Program-made: the position numbers and the translations under genes
Notes under the pieces: model-generated
Database searches by the model: none
What the model saw: the letters and a program-made list of their open reading frames with translations, nothing else
What the model was told of the DNA's origin: nothing
Part shown: positions 1 to 8,797 of the stretch, piece by piece
Position numbering within the stretch: the stretch's first letter is position 1
How the letters are laid out: every line of letters begins with the position of its first letter
Source: Stenotrophomonas chelatiphaga
GTDB taxonomy: Bacteria > Pseudomonadota > Gammaproteobacteria > Xanthomonadales > Xanthomonadaceae
Assembly (NCBI RefSeq): GCF_001431535.1
Contig: NZ_LDJK01000076.1
Span: forward strand, 1 to 40,249
DNA: 40,249 bases
Direction of reading: 5' to 3'

Positions 1-153
1 GCCTCCCCGCCCGGCCCACCGCCAGCCGCAGCTCCAGAAGCAGCCCACCGCGAGGGGGTCCCACCCGTTCGACACCACCCCGTCCGAACGCGGACAATAG
101 GCCATCAGCGGCCGCACAGGCCGCGCCCTGTTTCCGCTGCAAGGACCTCCCCC

Positions 154-1584
154 ATGGCCGCACGCACATCCGCTTCCACCGCCAGGACCTTCGCCATCGA
201 AGTCCACGCCACCCCCGCCAAGCCGCTGGGCATGGCCCCGGCGACCTTCCTGCGCGACTACTGGCAGAAGCGCCCCCTGCTGATCCGCAACGCCTTCGCC
301 GGGTTCCAGAGCCCCGTGCAGCCCGAAGACCTGGCCGGCCTGGCCTGCGAAAACGGCGTGCTGGCGCGGCTGATCGAACATGACCGCAGCACCGACGGCT
401 GGCGCGTGCGCACCGGCCCGTTCCAGGAGTCGGTGTTCCCCGCCCTGCCGGAAAAGGACTGGACCCTGCTGGTACAGGACGTGGACAAATGGGACCCGGA
501 CGTCCGCGCACTGATCGCGCACTTCGATTTCCTGCCGCGCTGGCGGATGGACGATGTGATGATCAGCTTCGCCGCCACCGGCGGCTCGGTCGGTGCGCAC
601 GTGGACCAGTACGACGTGTTCCTGCTGCAGGGCCAGGGCCATCGCCGTTGGCAGATCGATGCCGGCGAATCGACCAGGGGCAAGCGCCCGCCACTGGACT
701 TCCGTCCGGACATCGAACTCAAGCAGCTCACGAAATTCAAGCCCAGCCACGACTGGGTGCTGGCGCCGGGCGACATGCTGTACCTGCCACCGAACGTGCC
801 GCACAACGGCGTGGCCGAAGACCCCTGCCTGACCTTCTCCTTCGGCATGCGCGCACCGGCATCGGCCGAATTGATCAGTGATTACCTGGACACCCTGGTG
901 GTGGATGCCGATGAGGGCATCCGCTACCAGGACCCCGACCTGAAGCTGCCGGAGGATCCGAACGAGATCGACGTGGCGGCGATGAACCGCGTGGTGGCCG
1001 CGCTCAATGCCATCCGCATGAACGACCCGGACATGCTGGGCGACTGGTTCGGGCGCTTCATCACCACCTACCGCGCCGCCGGCGAAGTGATGCCGAGCGG
1101 ACCGGCGCCGTCGCTGGACGAGGTCGACCACGCGCTGGCCAACGGCCTGCTGCTGGAACGGCATCCCTGGGCCCGTCTGGCCTGGCGGCGTGCCAAGCGC
1201 GGCGCCAGCCTGTACTGCAGCGGGCTGGACCTGGCGGTGTCGGTCAAGGATGCGCAGCGCATCGCGGCCGCCGAGCGGCTGGACCGCTCCGCGTGGAACG
1301 GCCTGACCGCCAAGGGCCGGCAGGCCCTGCAGGAACTGATGGTGCTGGGCTTCTACCAGCTGACCGACCCGCACGCGGCCGACGACGATCTGGATGACGA
1401 GGCCGCCGACGCCACGCCGATCGTGGTGGCGGCCGACACCGTGGGCACCGTCGAGGTGGATGACTTTTCCGATGACGTGCGCGAGGTGAACGTGCATGAG
1501 GACGGCGTGGAGGTGGTGGTCAGCTTCGACGAGGATGACGAAGAGGACGAACCGGAGGACGGCGCCGGCCAGCGCCGCCACTGA
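154..1584 (+). CDS. roxA: RoxA/YcfD-like cupin (JmjC) ribosomal-protein oxygenase
   Basis: Probable Fe(II)/2-oxoglutarate-dependent oxygenase of the YcfD/RoxA family, which hydroxylates an arginine of ribosomal protein L16 in E. coli. The fold is recognisable from the N-terminal FLRDYWQKRPLLIR segment (residues 32-45) and the iron-binding set HVD (H149, D151) plus H217 in LPPNVPHNGV. A winged-helix-like C-terminal part follows. The protein has 476 residues against about 373 for E. coli YcfD. The extra length is mostly a strongly acidic tail (about residues 405-476, ending in an Asp/Glu-rich run before QRRH). The ATG start follows AAGGACCTCC. The stop lies 2 nt before the next ATG, so the two genes are probably translationally coupled. 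Upstream bases 1-153 show no gene; a weak -10-like GACAAT sits at 93-98. Family assignment is confident; the L16 substrate is inferred. Confidence 0.88.
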   Translation: MAARTSASTARTFAIEVHATPAKPLGMAPATFLRDYWQKRPLLIRNAFAGFQSPVQPEDLAGLACENGVLARLIEHDRSTDGWRVRTGPFQESVFPALPEKDWTLLVQDVDKWDPDVRALIAHFDFLPRWRMDDVMISFAATGGSVGAHVDQYDVFLLQGQGHRRWQIDAGESTRGKRPPLDFRPDIELKQLTKFKPSHDWVLAPGDMLYLPPNVPHNGVAEDPCLTFSFGMRAPASAELISDYLDTLVVDADEGIRYQDPDLKLPEDPNEIDVAAMNRVVAALNAIRMNDPDMLGDWFGRFITTYRAAGEVMPSGPAPSLDEVDHALANGLLLERHPWARLAWRRAKRGASLYCSGLDLAVSVKDAQRIAAAERLDRSAWNGLTAKGRQALQELMVLGFYQLTDPHAADDDLDDEAADATPIVVAADTVGTVEVDDFSDDVREVNVHEDGVEVVVSFDEDDEEDEPEDGAGQRRH

Positions 1585-1586
1585 AC

Positions 1587-2489
1587 ATGCCCGCCTTCCG
1601 TGTCCAGCGCGCCGACCACGCGGCGCATCACGCAGCGATCCACGGGGTTCGCCAGCAGGTGTTCGTGGTCGAGCAGGGGGTGCCCGCCGACCTCGAGCGC
1701 GATGCGCTGGATCCGGTCTGCACCCACGTGCTGGCACGCGATGCCGACGGCGCGCCGATCGGTACCGGACGGCTGCTGCCCGATGGCCGCATCGGGCGCA
1801 TGGCGGTGCTGGCGGCATGGCGCAGCCAGGGCGTCGGCGAGGCCATGCTGGAGGAGCTGGTGCGTGCGGCTGCGATGGCCGGGCTGCCGCAGGTGCACCT
1901 GCATGCCCAGCTGCCGGCCTGTGCGTTCTATGCACGGCAGGGTTTCATTCCCGAAGGCGGACACTTCGAAGAGGCCGGCATCGCGCACCAGCAGATGCAG
2001 CGCACGCTCAGCGCCGCCGCCCCCATCGACGGGGCGCAGGCGGCCGTGGCGGTGACCACCGCGGTCATCCACCGCGCGCGCCGGCGGTTGTGGGTCCACA
2101 ACCGCCAGCTGGATCCCGGCCTGTTGGATGCCGCTCCCGTGCAGGCGGCGCTGCGCCGCTTCGCCACCCGTGCCCACGACAAGCAGCTGCGTGTCATCGT
2201 GCACGATGCCGCCGCGATCCAGGCCGCCGGTGCGCCGCTGCTGGCGCTGTTGCAACGCCTGCCCAGCGTGGTGCAGATCCGCGAGGTGAGCGATCCGGTT
2301 GACCGGGCGCTGGCCTCGGCCTGCATCGCCAACGATGCCGGCGACTACTACTTTCGTCTGATGGGCCATCGCCTTGAAGGCGAGGCCGGCATTGCACTGC
2401 CCTCACGCTCGCAGCCGCTGGAGCAGCAATTGCAGCGCGTCTGGGACCGTTCGCGGGATTGCAGCGAGCTGCGCGCCCTCGGCATCTGA
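1587..2489 (+). CDS. GNAT-family N-acetyltransferase with extra C-terminal domain
   Basis: The first 145 residues are a GNAT acetyltransferase domain of the ElaA/YjcF-like type. They contain the VFVVEQGVP segment near the N-terminus, the acetyl-CoA loop region RMAVLAAWRSQGVGEAML (about residues 71-88) and the FYARQGFIPEG motif near residue 115. Such enzymes transfer acetyl from acetyl-CoA to an amine; the substrate cannot be told from the sequence. The remaining roughly 150 residues form a second domain that I recognise only as conserved in Xanthomonadaceae-type proteins. It contains RRRLWVHNRQLDPGLLD and a histidine-rich middle. The gene begins 2 nt after the stop of the RoxA-like gene and is probably coupled to it. 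The pairing with a ribosome-modifying enzyme suggests a modification role, but this is inference. Confidence 0.82.
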   Translation: MPAFRVQRADHAAHHAAIHGVRQQVFVVEQGVPADLERDALDPVCTHVLARDADGAPIGTGRLLPDGRIGRMAVLAAWRSQGVGEAMLEELVRAAAMAGLPQVHLHAQLPACAFYARQGFIPEGGHFEEAGIAHQQMQRTLSAAAPIDGAQAAVAVTTAVIHRARRRLWVHNRQLDPGLLDAAPVQAALRRFATRAHDKQLRVIVHDAAAIQAAGAPLLALLQRLPSVVQIREVSDPVDRALASACIANDAGDYYFRLMGHRLEGEAGIALPSRSQPLEQQLQRVWDRSRDCSELRALGI

Positions 2490-2576
2490 GCCCGACGGCG
2501 ACGCGCAACCTGTCTGGCAGCGGCACCGCGGCCGCCAATCGTGTCCGTGCAGCGCCCCTTCCCCGGCGGATGGGGG

Positions 2577-2582
2577 TACAAT
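2577..2582 (+). promoter_or_regulatory. Candidate -10 element of the sucA promoter
   Basis: TACAAT preceded by GGGGG lies 94 nt upstream of the sucA start in the 186-bp gap after the GNAT gene. No convincing -35 hexamer is visible at 16-18 bp. The same GGGGGTA-N-AAT arrangement occurs before the fumarase gene on the other strand. Candidate only. Confidence 0.35.
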
Positions 2583-2675
2583 TTGGGTGTTTGAACGCGC
2601 CCGTGCATGGCTATTCATCCAGTCGGCCGGGTACTTCCAGAGCCCTACCCCACAAGCGAATAATCACTCTCCATC

Positions 2676-5507
2676 GTGGACAATCTACTGAAGCAGTTTG
2701 CGCAGTCATCGCAGCTCGCCGGCGGCAACGCCTCCTATGTCGAGGATCTGTACGAGCAGTACCTCGTCTCCCCGGACAGTGTCGATCCCAAATGGAAGGC
2801 CTACTTCGACGGCTTCCAGGGCCGTGAAGCGGGTGACATTCCGCACTCGGGCGTCATCGCGCACATCGCCGACGCCGCCAAAGGCGCGCTGAAGAGTGGT
2901 ACCGGCGAAGGGGCCGGCGACGAGCGCGAGCGCAACGTCGGCCGCCTGATCACCGCCTACCGTTCGCGGGGCCACCTCGGTGCGCGCCTGGATCCGCTCG
3001 GCCTGGCCGAGCCGACCAATCCGCCGGACCTGGGCCTGCCCTTCCACAGCCTTTCCGATGGTGACCTGAACGCCGAGTTCAGCACCGGCGGCGTGGGTGG
3101 CCAGCCGCGCATGAAACTGCGCGACCTGCTGGCACGCCTGAAGGCGACCTACACCGGTTCGATCGGCGCGGAGTTCATGCACATCTCCGAAGTCGAGCAG
3201 CGCCAGTGGATCTACAAGAAGCTCGAACTCGCCGGTGGCGATTACGCGCTCGATGCAGAGACCAAGCGCCGCACGCTGGAACGCCTGACCGCGGCCGAAG
3301 GCCTGGAACGCTACCTGCACACCAAGTACGTGGGCCAGAAGCGCTTCTCGCTGGAAGGCGGCGATGCGCTGATCCCGATGATGGACACCATCATCCGTGA
3401 CGCCGGCAAGGACGGGGTCAAGGACGTAGTGATCGGCATGGCCCACCGCGGCCGCCTGAACGTGCTGGTCAATACGCTGGGCAAGAACCCGCGCAAGCTG
3501 TTCGACGAGTTTGAAGGCAAGTTCGAGCACGACAACCACGCCTCCGCAGGCGATGTGAAGTACCACATGGGCTTCTCGGCCGACGTCAGCACCGACGGCG
3601 GACCGGTGCATCTGGCGCTGGCCTTCAACCCCTCGCACCTGGAAATCGCAGATCCGGTGGTTGCCGGCTCGGTGCGTTCGCGCCAGGAGCGCCGCAGCGA
3701 CACCGCGCGCAAGCAGGTGATGCCGATCCTGATCCACGGCGATGCGGCCTTCGCCGGCCAGGGCGTGGTGATGGAGCTGTTCCAGATGTCGCAGGCGCGC
3801 GGTTTCGCCGTCGGCGGCACGGTACACATCGTGGTCAACAACCAGGTGGGCTTCACCACGTCCAACCCGGAAGATTCGCGCTCCACGCTGTACTGCACCG
3901 ACGTGGCCAAGATGATCGCCGCCCCGGTGTTCCACGTGAACGGCGATGACCCGGAGGCCGTGGTGTTCGCCGCCAAGCTGGCCTTCGAATTCCGCCAGAA
4001 GTTCGCCAAGGACGTGGTCATCGACCTGATGTGCTACCGCCGTTGGGGCCACAACGAGGCCGACGAACCGGCGATCACCCAGCCGCTGATGTACCAGGTG
4101 ATCCGCAAGCACAAGACCACCCGCGAAATGTACGCCGAGCAGCTTGAACAGGCCGGCGTGATCGAAGCCGGTGCCGGCAAGGCGCTGGTCGACGGCTATC
4201 GCGTGAAGCTGGACAGTGGCGAGTACACCACCGACCTGGCCACCGTGGAAAAGACCCCGCCGACCAGCCCGCTGTTCGTGGATTGGCCGAAGCTGCTGGA
4301 CGGCAAGCTGTCGGACACGGTCAGCACCGCCGTGGACATGGACAAGCTGACCGCGCTGGCCAGGCAGATCACCACCATCCCGGACACCGTGCAGGTGCAT
4401 TCGCGCGTGGCCAAGGTGTACGAAGACCGTCGCAAGATGGCCGCCGGTGAGATCCCGGGCGACTGGGGTTTTGCCGAGAACCTCGCCTACGCCACCCTGC
4501 TGGACGAAGGCCACCGCCTGCGCCTGGTCGGCCAGGACGTCGGCCGCGGTACCTTCACCCACCGCCACGCGATCCTGCACGACCAGAACACCGACCAGTA
4601 CTACCTGCCGCTGCGCCAGCTGGTGGATTCGCCGGAGAAGGCCACCATCATCGATTCGCTGCTCAGCGAAGAAGCGGTGATGGCCTTCGAGTACGGCTTC
4701 TCCACCACCGACCCGGGCACCCTGTGCATCTGGGAAGGCCAGTTCGGCGACTTCGCCAACGGCGCCCAGGTGGTCATCGACCAGTTCATCGCCGCCGGTG
4801 AAGCCAAGTGGGGCCGCCTGACCGGGCTGACCCTGCTGCTGCCGCACGGCTACGAGGGCCAGGGTCCGGAACACAGCTCGGCGCGCCTGGAGCGCTTCCT
4901 GCAGCTGTGCGCGCTGGAGAACATGCTGGTGGTGGTCCCGTCCACCCCGGCGCAGGCATTCCACATGCTGCGTCGCCAGCAGCACCTGACCACCCGCAAG
5001 CCGCTGGTGGTGATGTCGCCGAAGTCGCTGCTGCGCCACAAGCTGGCCGTGTCGACGCTGGAAGAACTGGCCAATGGCGAGTTCCAGCACCTGATCGGCG
5101 ATGCCAAGGCCGACCCGAAGAAGGTCAAGCGCGTGGTGCTGTGCTCGGGCAAGGTCTACTACGACCTGCTGGAAGACCAGACCAAGCGTGGCCAGGACGA
5201 CGTGGCGATCATCCGCGTGGAGCAGCTCTACCCGTTCCCGCGCGCGCTGCTGGCCGCCGAACTGAAGAAGTACGGCAAGGCCACCGACGTGGTGTGGACG
5301 CAGGAAGAGCCGCAGAACCAGGGTGCGTGGTACCAGATCCGCCACCACCTGCAGTTCTGCGTGGCCGATGGCCAGAGCCTTCATTACGCGGGTCGCGCGC
5401 GCTCGGCATCGCCGGCCGCCGGTCACATGGCTGACCATGTCATCGAGCAGCAGAAGCTGGTCGCCGATGCCCTGGTCAACCCGTTCGACGACTCGGTCGC
5501 CGAATAA
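2676..5507 (+). CDS. sucA: 2-oxoglutarate dehydrogenase E1 component
   Basis: Thiamine-diphosphate-dependent E1 subunit of the 2-oxoglutarate dehydrogenase complex. It decarboxylates 2-oxoglutarate and passes the succinyl group to the E2 lipoyl arm in the TCA cycle (cytoplasm). The full length of 943 residues matches the family. The N-terminus carries the E2-binding type segment [12 protein letters not shown]. The active-site HRGRLNVL motif is near residue 255, and the thiamine-diphosphate motif runs from GDAAFAGQG (about 355) to [10 protein letters not shown] (about 385). The C-terminal transketolase-like part ends in [17 protein letters not shown]. The start is GTG at 2676; no clear Shine-Dalgarno sequence precedes it, but it gives the conserved [13 protein letters not shown]-terminus. 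sucB follows after 41 nt and lpd after that, the classic operon order for this complex. Confidence 0.98.
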   Translation: MDNLLKQFAQSSQLAGGNASYVEDLYEQYLVSPDSVDPKWKAYFDGFQGREAGDIPHSGVIAHIADAAKGALKSGTGEGAGDERERNVGRLITAYRSRGHLGARLDPLGLAEPTNPPDLGLPFHSLSDGDLNAEFSTGGVGGQPRMKLRDLLARLKATYTGSIGAEFMHISEVEQRQWIYKKLELAGGDYALDAETKRRTLERLTAAEGLERYLHTKYVGQKRFSLEGGDALIPMMDTIIRDAGKDGVKDVVIGMAHRGRLNVLVNTLGKNPRKLFDEFEGKFEHDNHASAGDVKYHMGFSADVSTDGGPVHLALAFNPSHLEIADPVVAGSVRSRQERRSDTARKQVMPILIHGDAAFAGQGVVMELFQMSQARGFAVGGTVHIVVNNQVGFTTSNPEDSRSTLYCTDVAKMIAAPVFHVNGDDPEAVVFAAKLAFEFRQKFAKDVVIDLMCYRRWGHNEADEPAITQPLMYQVIRKHKTTREMYAEQLEQAGVIEAGAGKALVDGYRVKLDSGEYTTDLATVEKTPPTSPLFVDWPKLLDGKLSDTVSTAVDMDKLTALARQITTIPDTVQVHSRVAKVYEDRRKMAAGEIPGDWGFAENLAYATLLDEGHRLRLVGQDVGRGTFTHRHAILHDQNTDQYYLPLRQLVDSPEKATIIDSLLSEEAVMAFEYGFSTTDPGTLCIWEGQFGDFANGAQVVIDQFIAAGEAKWGRLTGLTLLLPHGYEGQGPEHSSARLERFLQLCALENMLVVVPSTPAQAFHMLRRQQHLTTRKPLVVMSPKSLLRHKLAVSTLEELANGEFQHLIGDAKADPKKVKRVVLCSGKVYYDLLEDQTKRGQDDVAIIRVEQLYPFPRALLAAELKKYGKATDVVWTQEEPQNQGAWYQIRHHLQFCVADGQSLHYAGRARSASPAAGHMADHVIEQQKLVADALVNPFDDSVAE

Positions 5508-5548
5508 CCCTCCCCTATTCCAGAAATACGAACCCAGGAAGCTCCCGC

Positions 5549-6754
5549 ATGGCCACCGAAGTCAAAGTCCCGGTTTTGCCCGAATCCGTCTCCGACGGCA
5601 CCATCGCCACCTGGCACAAGAAGGTCGGCGACGCCGTCAAGCGTGACGAGAATCTGGTTGACCTGGAGACCGACAAGGTCGTTCTGGAAGTCCCGTCGAC
5701 CGTCGACGGCGTGCTGAAGGAAATCAAGTTCCAGGAAGGCGACACCGTCACCAGCGCCCAGGTGCTGGCGATCATCGAGGAAGGCGCTGTGGCCGAAGCC
5801 GCTGCACCGGCCCCGGCCGCTGAAGAGAAGAAGGCCGAGGCCGCACCGGCCAAGGCGGCTGCCCCGGCGGCTGCGGCCCCGGCACCGGCGTCGAAGTCGG
5901 CGGCCGATTCGCTGCCCCCGGGCGCCCGTTTCTCGGCGATCACCGAAGGCGTGAACCCGGCCGACGTGGACGGCACCGGCCGTCGTGGCGCGGTGACCAA
6001 GGAAGACATCGTCAACTACGCCCGCAACGGCGGCGCCGGCAAGGCCGGTGGTGCGCGTCCGGAAGAACGCGTGCCGATGACCCGCATGCGCAAGCGCATC
6101 GCCGACCGCCTGATGGAATCCAAGAACAGCACCGCGATGCTGACCACCTTCAACGAGGTCAACCTCGCCAAGGTGTCGGCGGCGCGCAAGGAGCTGCAGG
6201 AAGAGTTCCAGAAGGCCCACGGCATCAAGCTCGGCTTCATGAGCTTCTTCGTGAAGGCCGCCGCCAACGCGCTGCAGCGCTTCCCGCTGGTCAATGCCTC
6301 GATCGACGGCAACGACGTGATCTATCACGGCTACTCGGACATCTCCATCGCGGTGTCCACCGACAAGGGCCTGGTCACCCCGGTGCTGCGCAACGTCGAA
6401 CGCCAGTCGTTCGCCGACATCGAAAAGGGCATCGCCGACTACGCCAAGAAGGCGCGCGACGGCAAGCTGAGCCTGGAAGACCTGCAGGGCGGCACCTTCA
6501 CCGTGACCAACGGCGGCACCTTCGGTTCGCTGCTGTCCACCCCGATCATCAACCCGCCGCAGAGCGCCATCCTGGGCATGCACGCGATCAAGGAACGTCC
6601 GATCGCCGAGAACGGCCAGGTCGTGATCGCGCCGATGATGTACCTGGCGCTGTCCTACGACCACCGCATCATCGACGGCAAGGATTCGGTGCAGTTCCTG
6701 GTGGACATCAAGAACCAGCTGGAAAACCCGGGCCGCATGCTGTTCGGCCTGTAA
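5549..6754 (+). CDS. sucB: Dihydrolipoyllysine succinyltransferase, E2 of 2-oxoglutarate dehydrogenase
   Basis: Core E2 subunit of the 2-oxoglutarate dehydrogenase complex, transferring succinyl from the lipoyl arm to CoA. Domain order in 401 residues: one lipoyl domain with the modified lysine K43 in [10 protein letters not shown]; an Ala/Pro-rich flexible linker (about 82-120); a peripheral-subunit-binding domain (about 124-157, with [15 protein letters not shown]); and the catalytic acyltransferase domain. The catalytic domain ends in the signature SYDHRIIDG, with H372 and D376 as catalytic residues. The single lipoyl domain and overall length are typical of SucB rather than of the pyruvate dehydrogenase E2. 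The ATG is preceded by CCAGGAAG. It lies 41 nt after sucA and 132 nt before lpd. Confidence 0.98.
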   Translation: MATEVKVPVLPESVSDGTIATWHKKVGDAVKRDENLVDLETDKVVLEVPSTVDGVLKEIKFQEGDTVTSAQVLAIIEEGAVAEAAAPAPAAEEKKAEAAPAKAAAPAAAAPAPASKSAADSLPPGARFSAITEGVNPADVDGTGRRGAVTKEDIVNYARNGGAGKAGGARPEERVPMTRMRKRIADRLMESKNSTAMLTTFNEVNLAKVSAARKELQEEFQKAHGIKLGFMSFFVKAAANALQRFPLVNASIDGNDVIYHGYSDISIAVSTDKGLVTPVLRNVERQSFADIEKGIADYAKKARDGKLSLEDLQGGTFTVTNGGTFGSLLSTPIINPPQSAILGMHAIKERPIAENGQVVIAPMMYLALSYDHRIIDGKDSVQFLVDIKNQLENPGRMLFGL

Positions 6755-6762
6755 GACCCGCC

Positions 6763-6788
6763 GACCCCTCCCGCCCGCGGGAGGGGTC
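6763..6788 (+). other. Perfect hairpin between sucB and lpd
   Basis: A perfect 10-bp inverted repeat (GACCCCTCCC / GGGAGGGGTC) with a 6-base loop lies 9 nt after the sucB stop. There is no T-run after it, so it is not a typical intrinsic terminator. It could protect the 3' end of sucAB mRNA, act as a REP-like processing site, or attenuate readthrough into lpd. Confidence 0.6.
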
Positions 6789-6886
6789 TGTCGATCCGGG
6801 GCACGGCCAACGGCCCTGCCCGCCCCCCGGCGCACTGCGCCACCGGCCCGCTTGCACGGGTCGAGGACTGCATCAAGGACTCTCAA

Positions 6887-8323
6887 ATGGCTGAACAATT
6901 CGACGTCGTCGTCATCGGTGCCGGCCCGGCCGGCTACCACGCCGCCATCCGTGCCGCGCAGCTGGGCCTGAAGACGGCCTGCATCGACGCGGCGCTGGGC
7001 AAGGATGGCAAGCCCGCCCTCGGCGGCACCTGCCTGCGCGTGGGCTGCATCCCGTCCAAGGCGCTGCTCGATTCCTCGCGCCAGTACTGGAACATGGGCC
7101 ATATCTTTGGCGACCATGGCATCAGCTTCAAGGACGCCAGGATCGACGTCGAAGCGATGGTTGGCCGCAAGGACAAGATCGTCAAGCAGTTCACCGGCGG
7201 CATCGCCATGCTGTTCAAGGCCAACAAGGTGGCTGCGTATTACGGCTTCGGCGAGCTGCAGAAGGACAACGTGGTCAAGGTCACCCAGCACGATGGTTCG
7301 ATCGTCGAGCTGAAGGGCACCAACGTGATCATCGCCGCCGGTTCGGACTCGATCGAACTGCCGTTCGCAAAGTTCGACGGTGAGACCATCGTCGACAACG
7401 TCGGCGGCCTGGACTTCACCGAAGTCCCCAAGCGCCTGGCCGTGATCGGCGCCGGCGTCATCGGCCTGGAGCTGGGCAGCGTGTGGAAGCGCCTCGGCGC
7501 CGAAGTCACCATCCTGGAAGCCCTGCCGGACTTCCTGGCCGCTGCCGATGCCGAAGTGGGCAAGGTCGCGCTGAAGGAGTTCAAGAAGCAGGGCCTGGAC
7601 ATCAAGCTGGGCGCCAAGGTGTCCAAGGCTGAAGTGTCCGGCAAGGGCAAGAAGGCCGAAGTCGCGCTGACCTACACCGATGCCGAAGGCGAGAAGTCGC
7701 TGGTCGTGGACAAGCTGCTGGTGGCCGTCGGCCGTCGCGCGGCGACCAAGGGCCTGCTGGCCGAAGGCACCGGCGTCAAGATCAACGAGCGTGGCCAGAT
7801 CGAAGTGGACGCGCATTGCCACACCGGCGTCGACGGCGTGTGGGCGGTCGGTGACTGCGTGCGCGGCCCGATGCTGGCGCACAAGGGCTTCGAGGAAGGC
7901 ATCGCGGTTGCCGAGCTGATCGCCGGCGAGCCGGGCCACGTCAACTTCGACACCATTCCGTGGGTCATCTACACCGAGCCGGAGCTGGCCTGGGTCGGCA
8001 AGACCGAGCAGCAGCTGAAGGCCGAGGGTATTCCGTACAAGGCCGGCAGCTTCCCGTTCGCCGCCAACGGCCGTGCGGTCGCGATGATCGAGCCGACCGG
8101 CTTCGTCAAGGTGCTGGCACACGCTGAAACCGATCGCATCCTGGGCATGCACCTGGTGGGCGCGAACGTGTCCGAGCTGGTGCACGAAGGCGTGCTGACC
8201 ATGGAGTTCAGCGGTTCGGCCGATGACCTGGCGCGTATCTGCCATGCGCATCCGTCGCTGTCCGAAGTGGTGCACGATGCGGCCATGGCGGTCAGCAAGC
8301 GTGCCATCCACAAGGCGAACTGA
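6887..8323 (+). CDS. lpdA: Dihydrolipoyl dehydrogenase (E3)
   Basis: FAD-dependent E3 that reoxidises the dihydrolipoyl groups of the 2-oxoglutarate dehydrogenase complex with NAD+. The protein has 478 residues. The FAD-binding GAGPAGYHAA motif is at residues 11-20, and the redox-active disulfide is C49/C54 in GGTCLRVGCIPSKAL. A second dinucleotide (NAD) motif, VIGAGVIGLELGSV, lies in the middle. The second FAD motif is VWAVGDCVRGPMLAHK. The C-terminal HPxxxxE catalytic pair is H455/E460 in HAHPSLSE. The ATG is preceded by AAGGA. The location directly after sucAB identifies this as the E3 of that complex, although one E3 often also serves pyruvate dehydrogenase and glycine cleavage. Confidence 0.97.
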   Translation: MAEQFDVVVIGAGPAGYHAAIRAAQLGLKTACIDAALGKDGKPALGGTCLRVGCIPSKALLDSSRQYWNMGHIFGDHGISFKDARIDVEAMVGRKDKIVKQFTGGIAMLFKANKVAAYYGFGELQKDNVVKVTQHDGSIVELKGTNVIIAAGSDSIELPFAKFDGETIVDNVGGLDFTEVPKRLAVIGAGVIGLELGSVWKRLGAEVTILEALPDFLAAADAEVGKVALKEFKKQGLDIKLGAKVSKAEVSGKGKKAEVALTYTDAEGEKSLVVDKLLVAVGRRAATKGLLAEGTGVKINERGQIEVDAHCHTGVDGVWAVGDCVRGPMLAHKGFEEGIAVAELIAGEPGHVNFDTIPWVIYTEPELAWVGKTEQQLKAEGIPYKAGSFPFAANGRAVAMIEPTGFVKVLAHAETDRILGMHLVGANVSELVHEGVLTMEFSGSADDLARICHAHPSLSEVVHDAAMAVSKRAIHKAN

Positions 8324-8332
8324 TCCGCCCGT

Positions 8333-8358
8333 GGTAGTGACGGCCGCGGGCCGTCACG
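8333..8358 (+). repeat. GTAG-headed REP element (SMAG-like)
   Basis: GGTAG leads directly into a perfect 9-bp hairpin (stem 8337-8345 and 8349-8357, loop GCG). A GTAG tetranucleotide at one foot of a short GC-rich palindrome is the layout of the S. maltophilia GTAG (SMAG) repeats, a REP class mobilised by RAYT transposases. This copy lies 9 nt after the lpd stop, immediately before a terminator. Only one clear copy was seen in the window, so the repeat status rests on resemblance. Confidence 0.6.
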
Positions 8359-8370
8359 CTTCACATCAAG

Positions 8371-8395
8371 AAACCCCGCCACGGCGGGGTTTTTT
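8371..8395 (+). terminator. Rho-independent terminator of sucAB-lpd
   Basis: AACCCCGCC pairs with GGCGGGGTT around a tiny loop (effectively CCCCGC/GCGGGG closed by CACG), followed by six T residues at 8390-8395. The A residues at 8371-8373 also give a short U-run on the minus strand, so it may work in both directions against the facing small gene. Confidence 0.9.
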
Positions 8396-8407
8396 GTTGC
8401 GCCGTGC

Positions 8408-8623
8408 TCAGGCGGCCTGCGCCCGCCCTGCTCCCAGCAGCCTGGCCGGCAGCATCAGCACCGCGCCGAGGAAGGCGAACAACGCCGAGAAGGTCACCCC
8501 GACCAGCCGGAACGGCAGGCTCAGCAGCCACACCAGCGGCCACGCCAGCAGGGCGAGGATCGCCAGCGGCCAGCACAGCACGAACAGCAGGCACCACACG
8601 CCCAGCGCGAACAGGGTCTTCAT
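8408..8623 (-). CDS. Small hydrophobic membrane protein (71 aa)
   Basis: Predicted 71-residue protein starting MKTLFALGVWCLLFVLCW. Almost its whole length is hydrophobic: one membrane segment at about residues 4-33 (possibly a hairpin, with prolines at 19 and 29) and a second at about 40-60, ending in an Arg/Ala-rich tail. The start was chosen because GGGAGAC stands about 8 nt before this ATG. An upstream in-frame extension would add low-quality arginine-rich sequence. It stands alone between the converging lpd terminator and the end of dnaB, 175 nt downstream of dnaB. I do not recognise a named family and assign no function. Confidence 0.7.
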   Translation of the reverse strand: MKTLFALGVWCLLFVLCWPLAILALLAWPLVWLLSLPFRLVGVTFSALFAFLGAVLMLPARLLGAGRAQAA

Positions 8624-8797
8624 GACAGGTCTCCCTGGCGGCACCGTGCCGCCTTGGGGCCATCGTTGCCGGCGGCCGGCTGCCGCGCAACGGAAATGCG
8701 ACGAAGCCCGGGATGCGGCGACGAACAGCGGACGCAGGTCGGCCAGCGGCCTTCGCCGATGGCGGCCAGCGGCCGTCACTCCCTGTTTCGACCACCG

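Noticed and set aside
2706..5438. Very long open frame (910 codons) antisense to sucA
   Set aside because: It lies entirely opposite a certain gene, its product is His/Val/Arg-rich without family motifs, and high GC content makes such shadow frames common.
6763..6788. Hairpin after sucB as an intrinsic terminator
   Set aside because: No T-run follows and lpd continues the pathway; kept only as an mRNA structure.
5423..8311. Open frame of 962 codons antisense to sucB and lpd
   Set aside because: It spans two certain genes and their intergenic hairpin, with biased composition and no recognisable domain.
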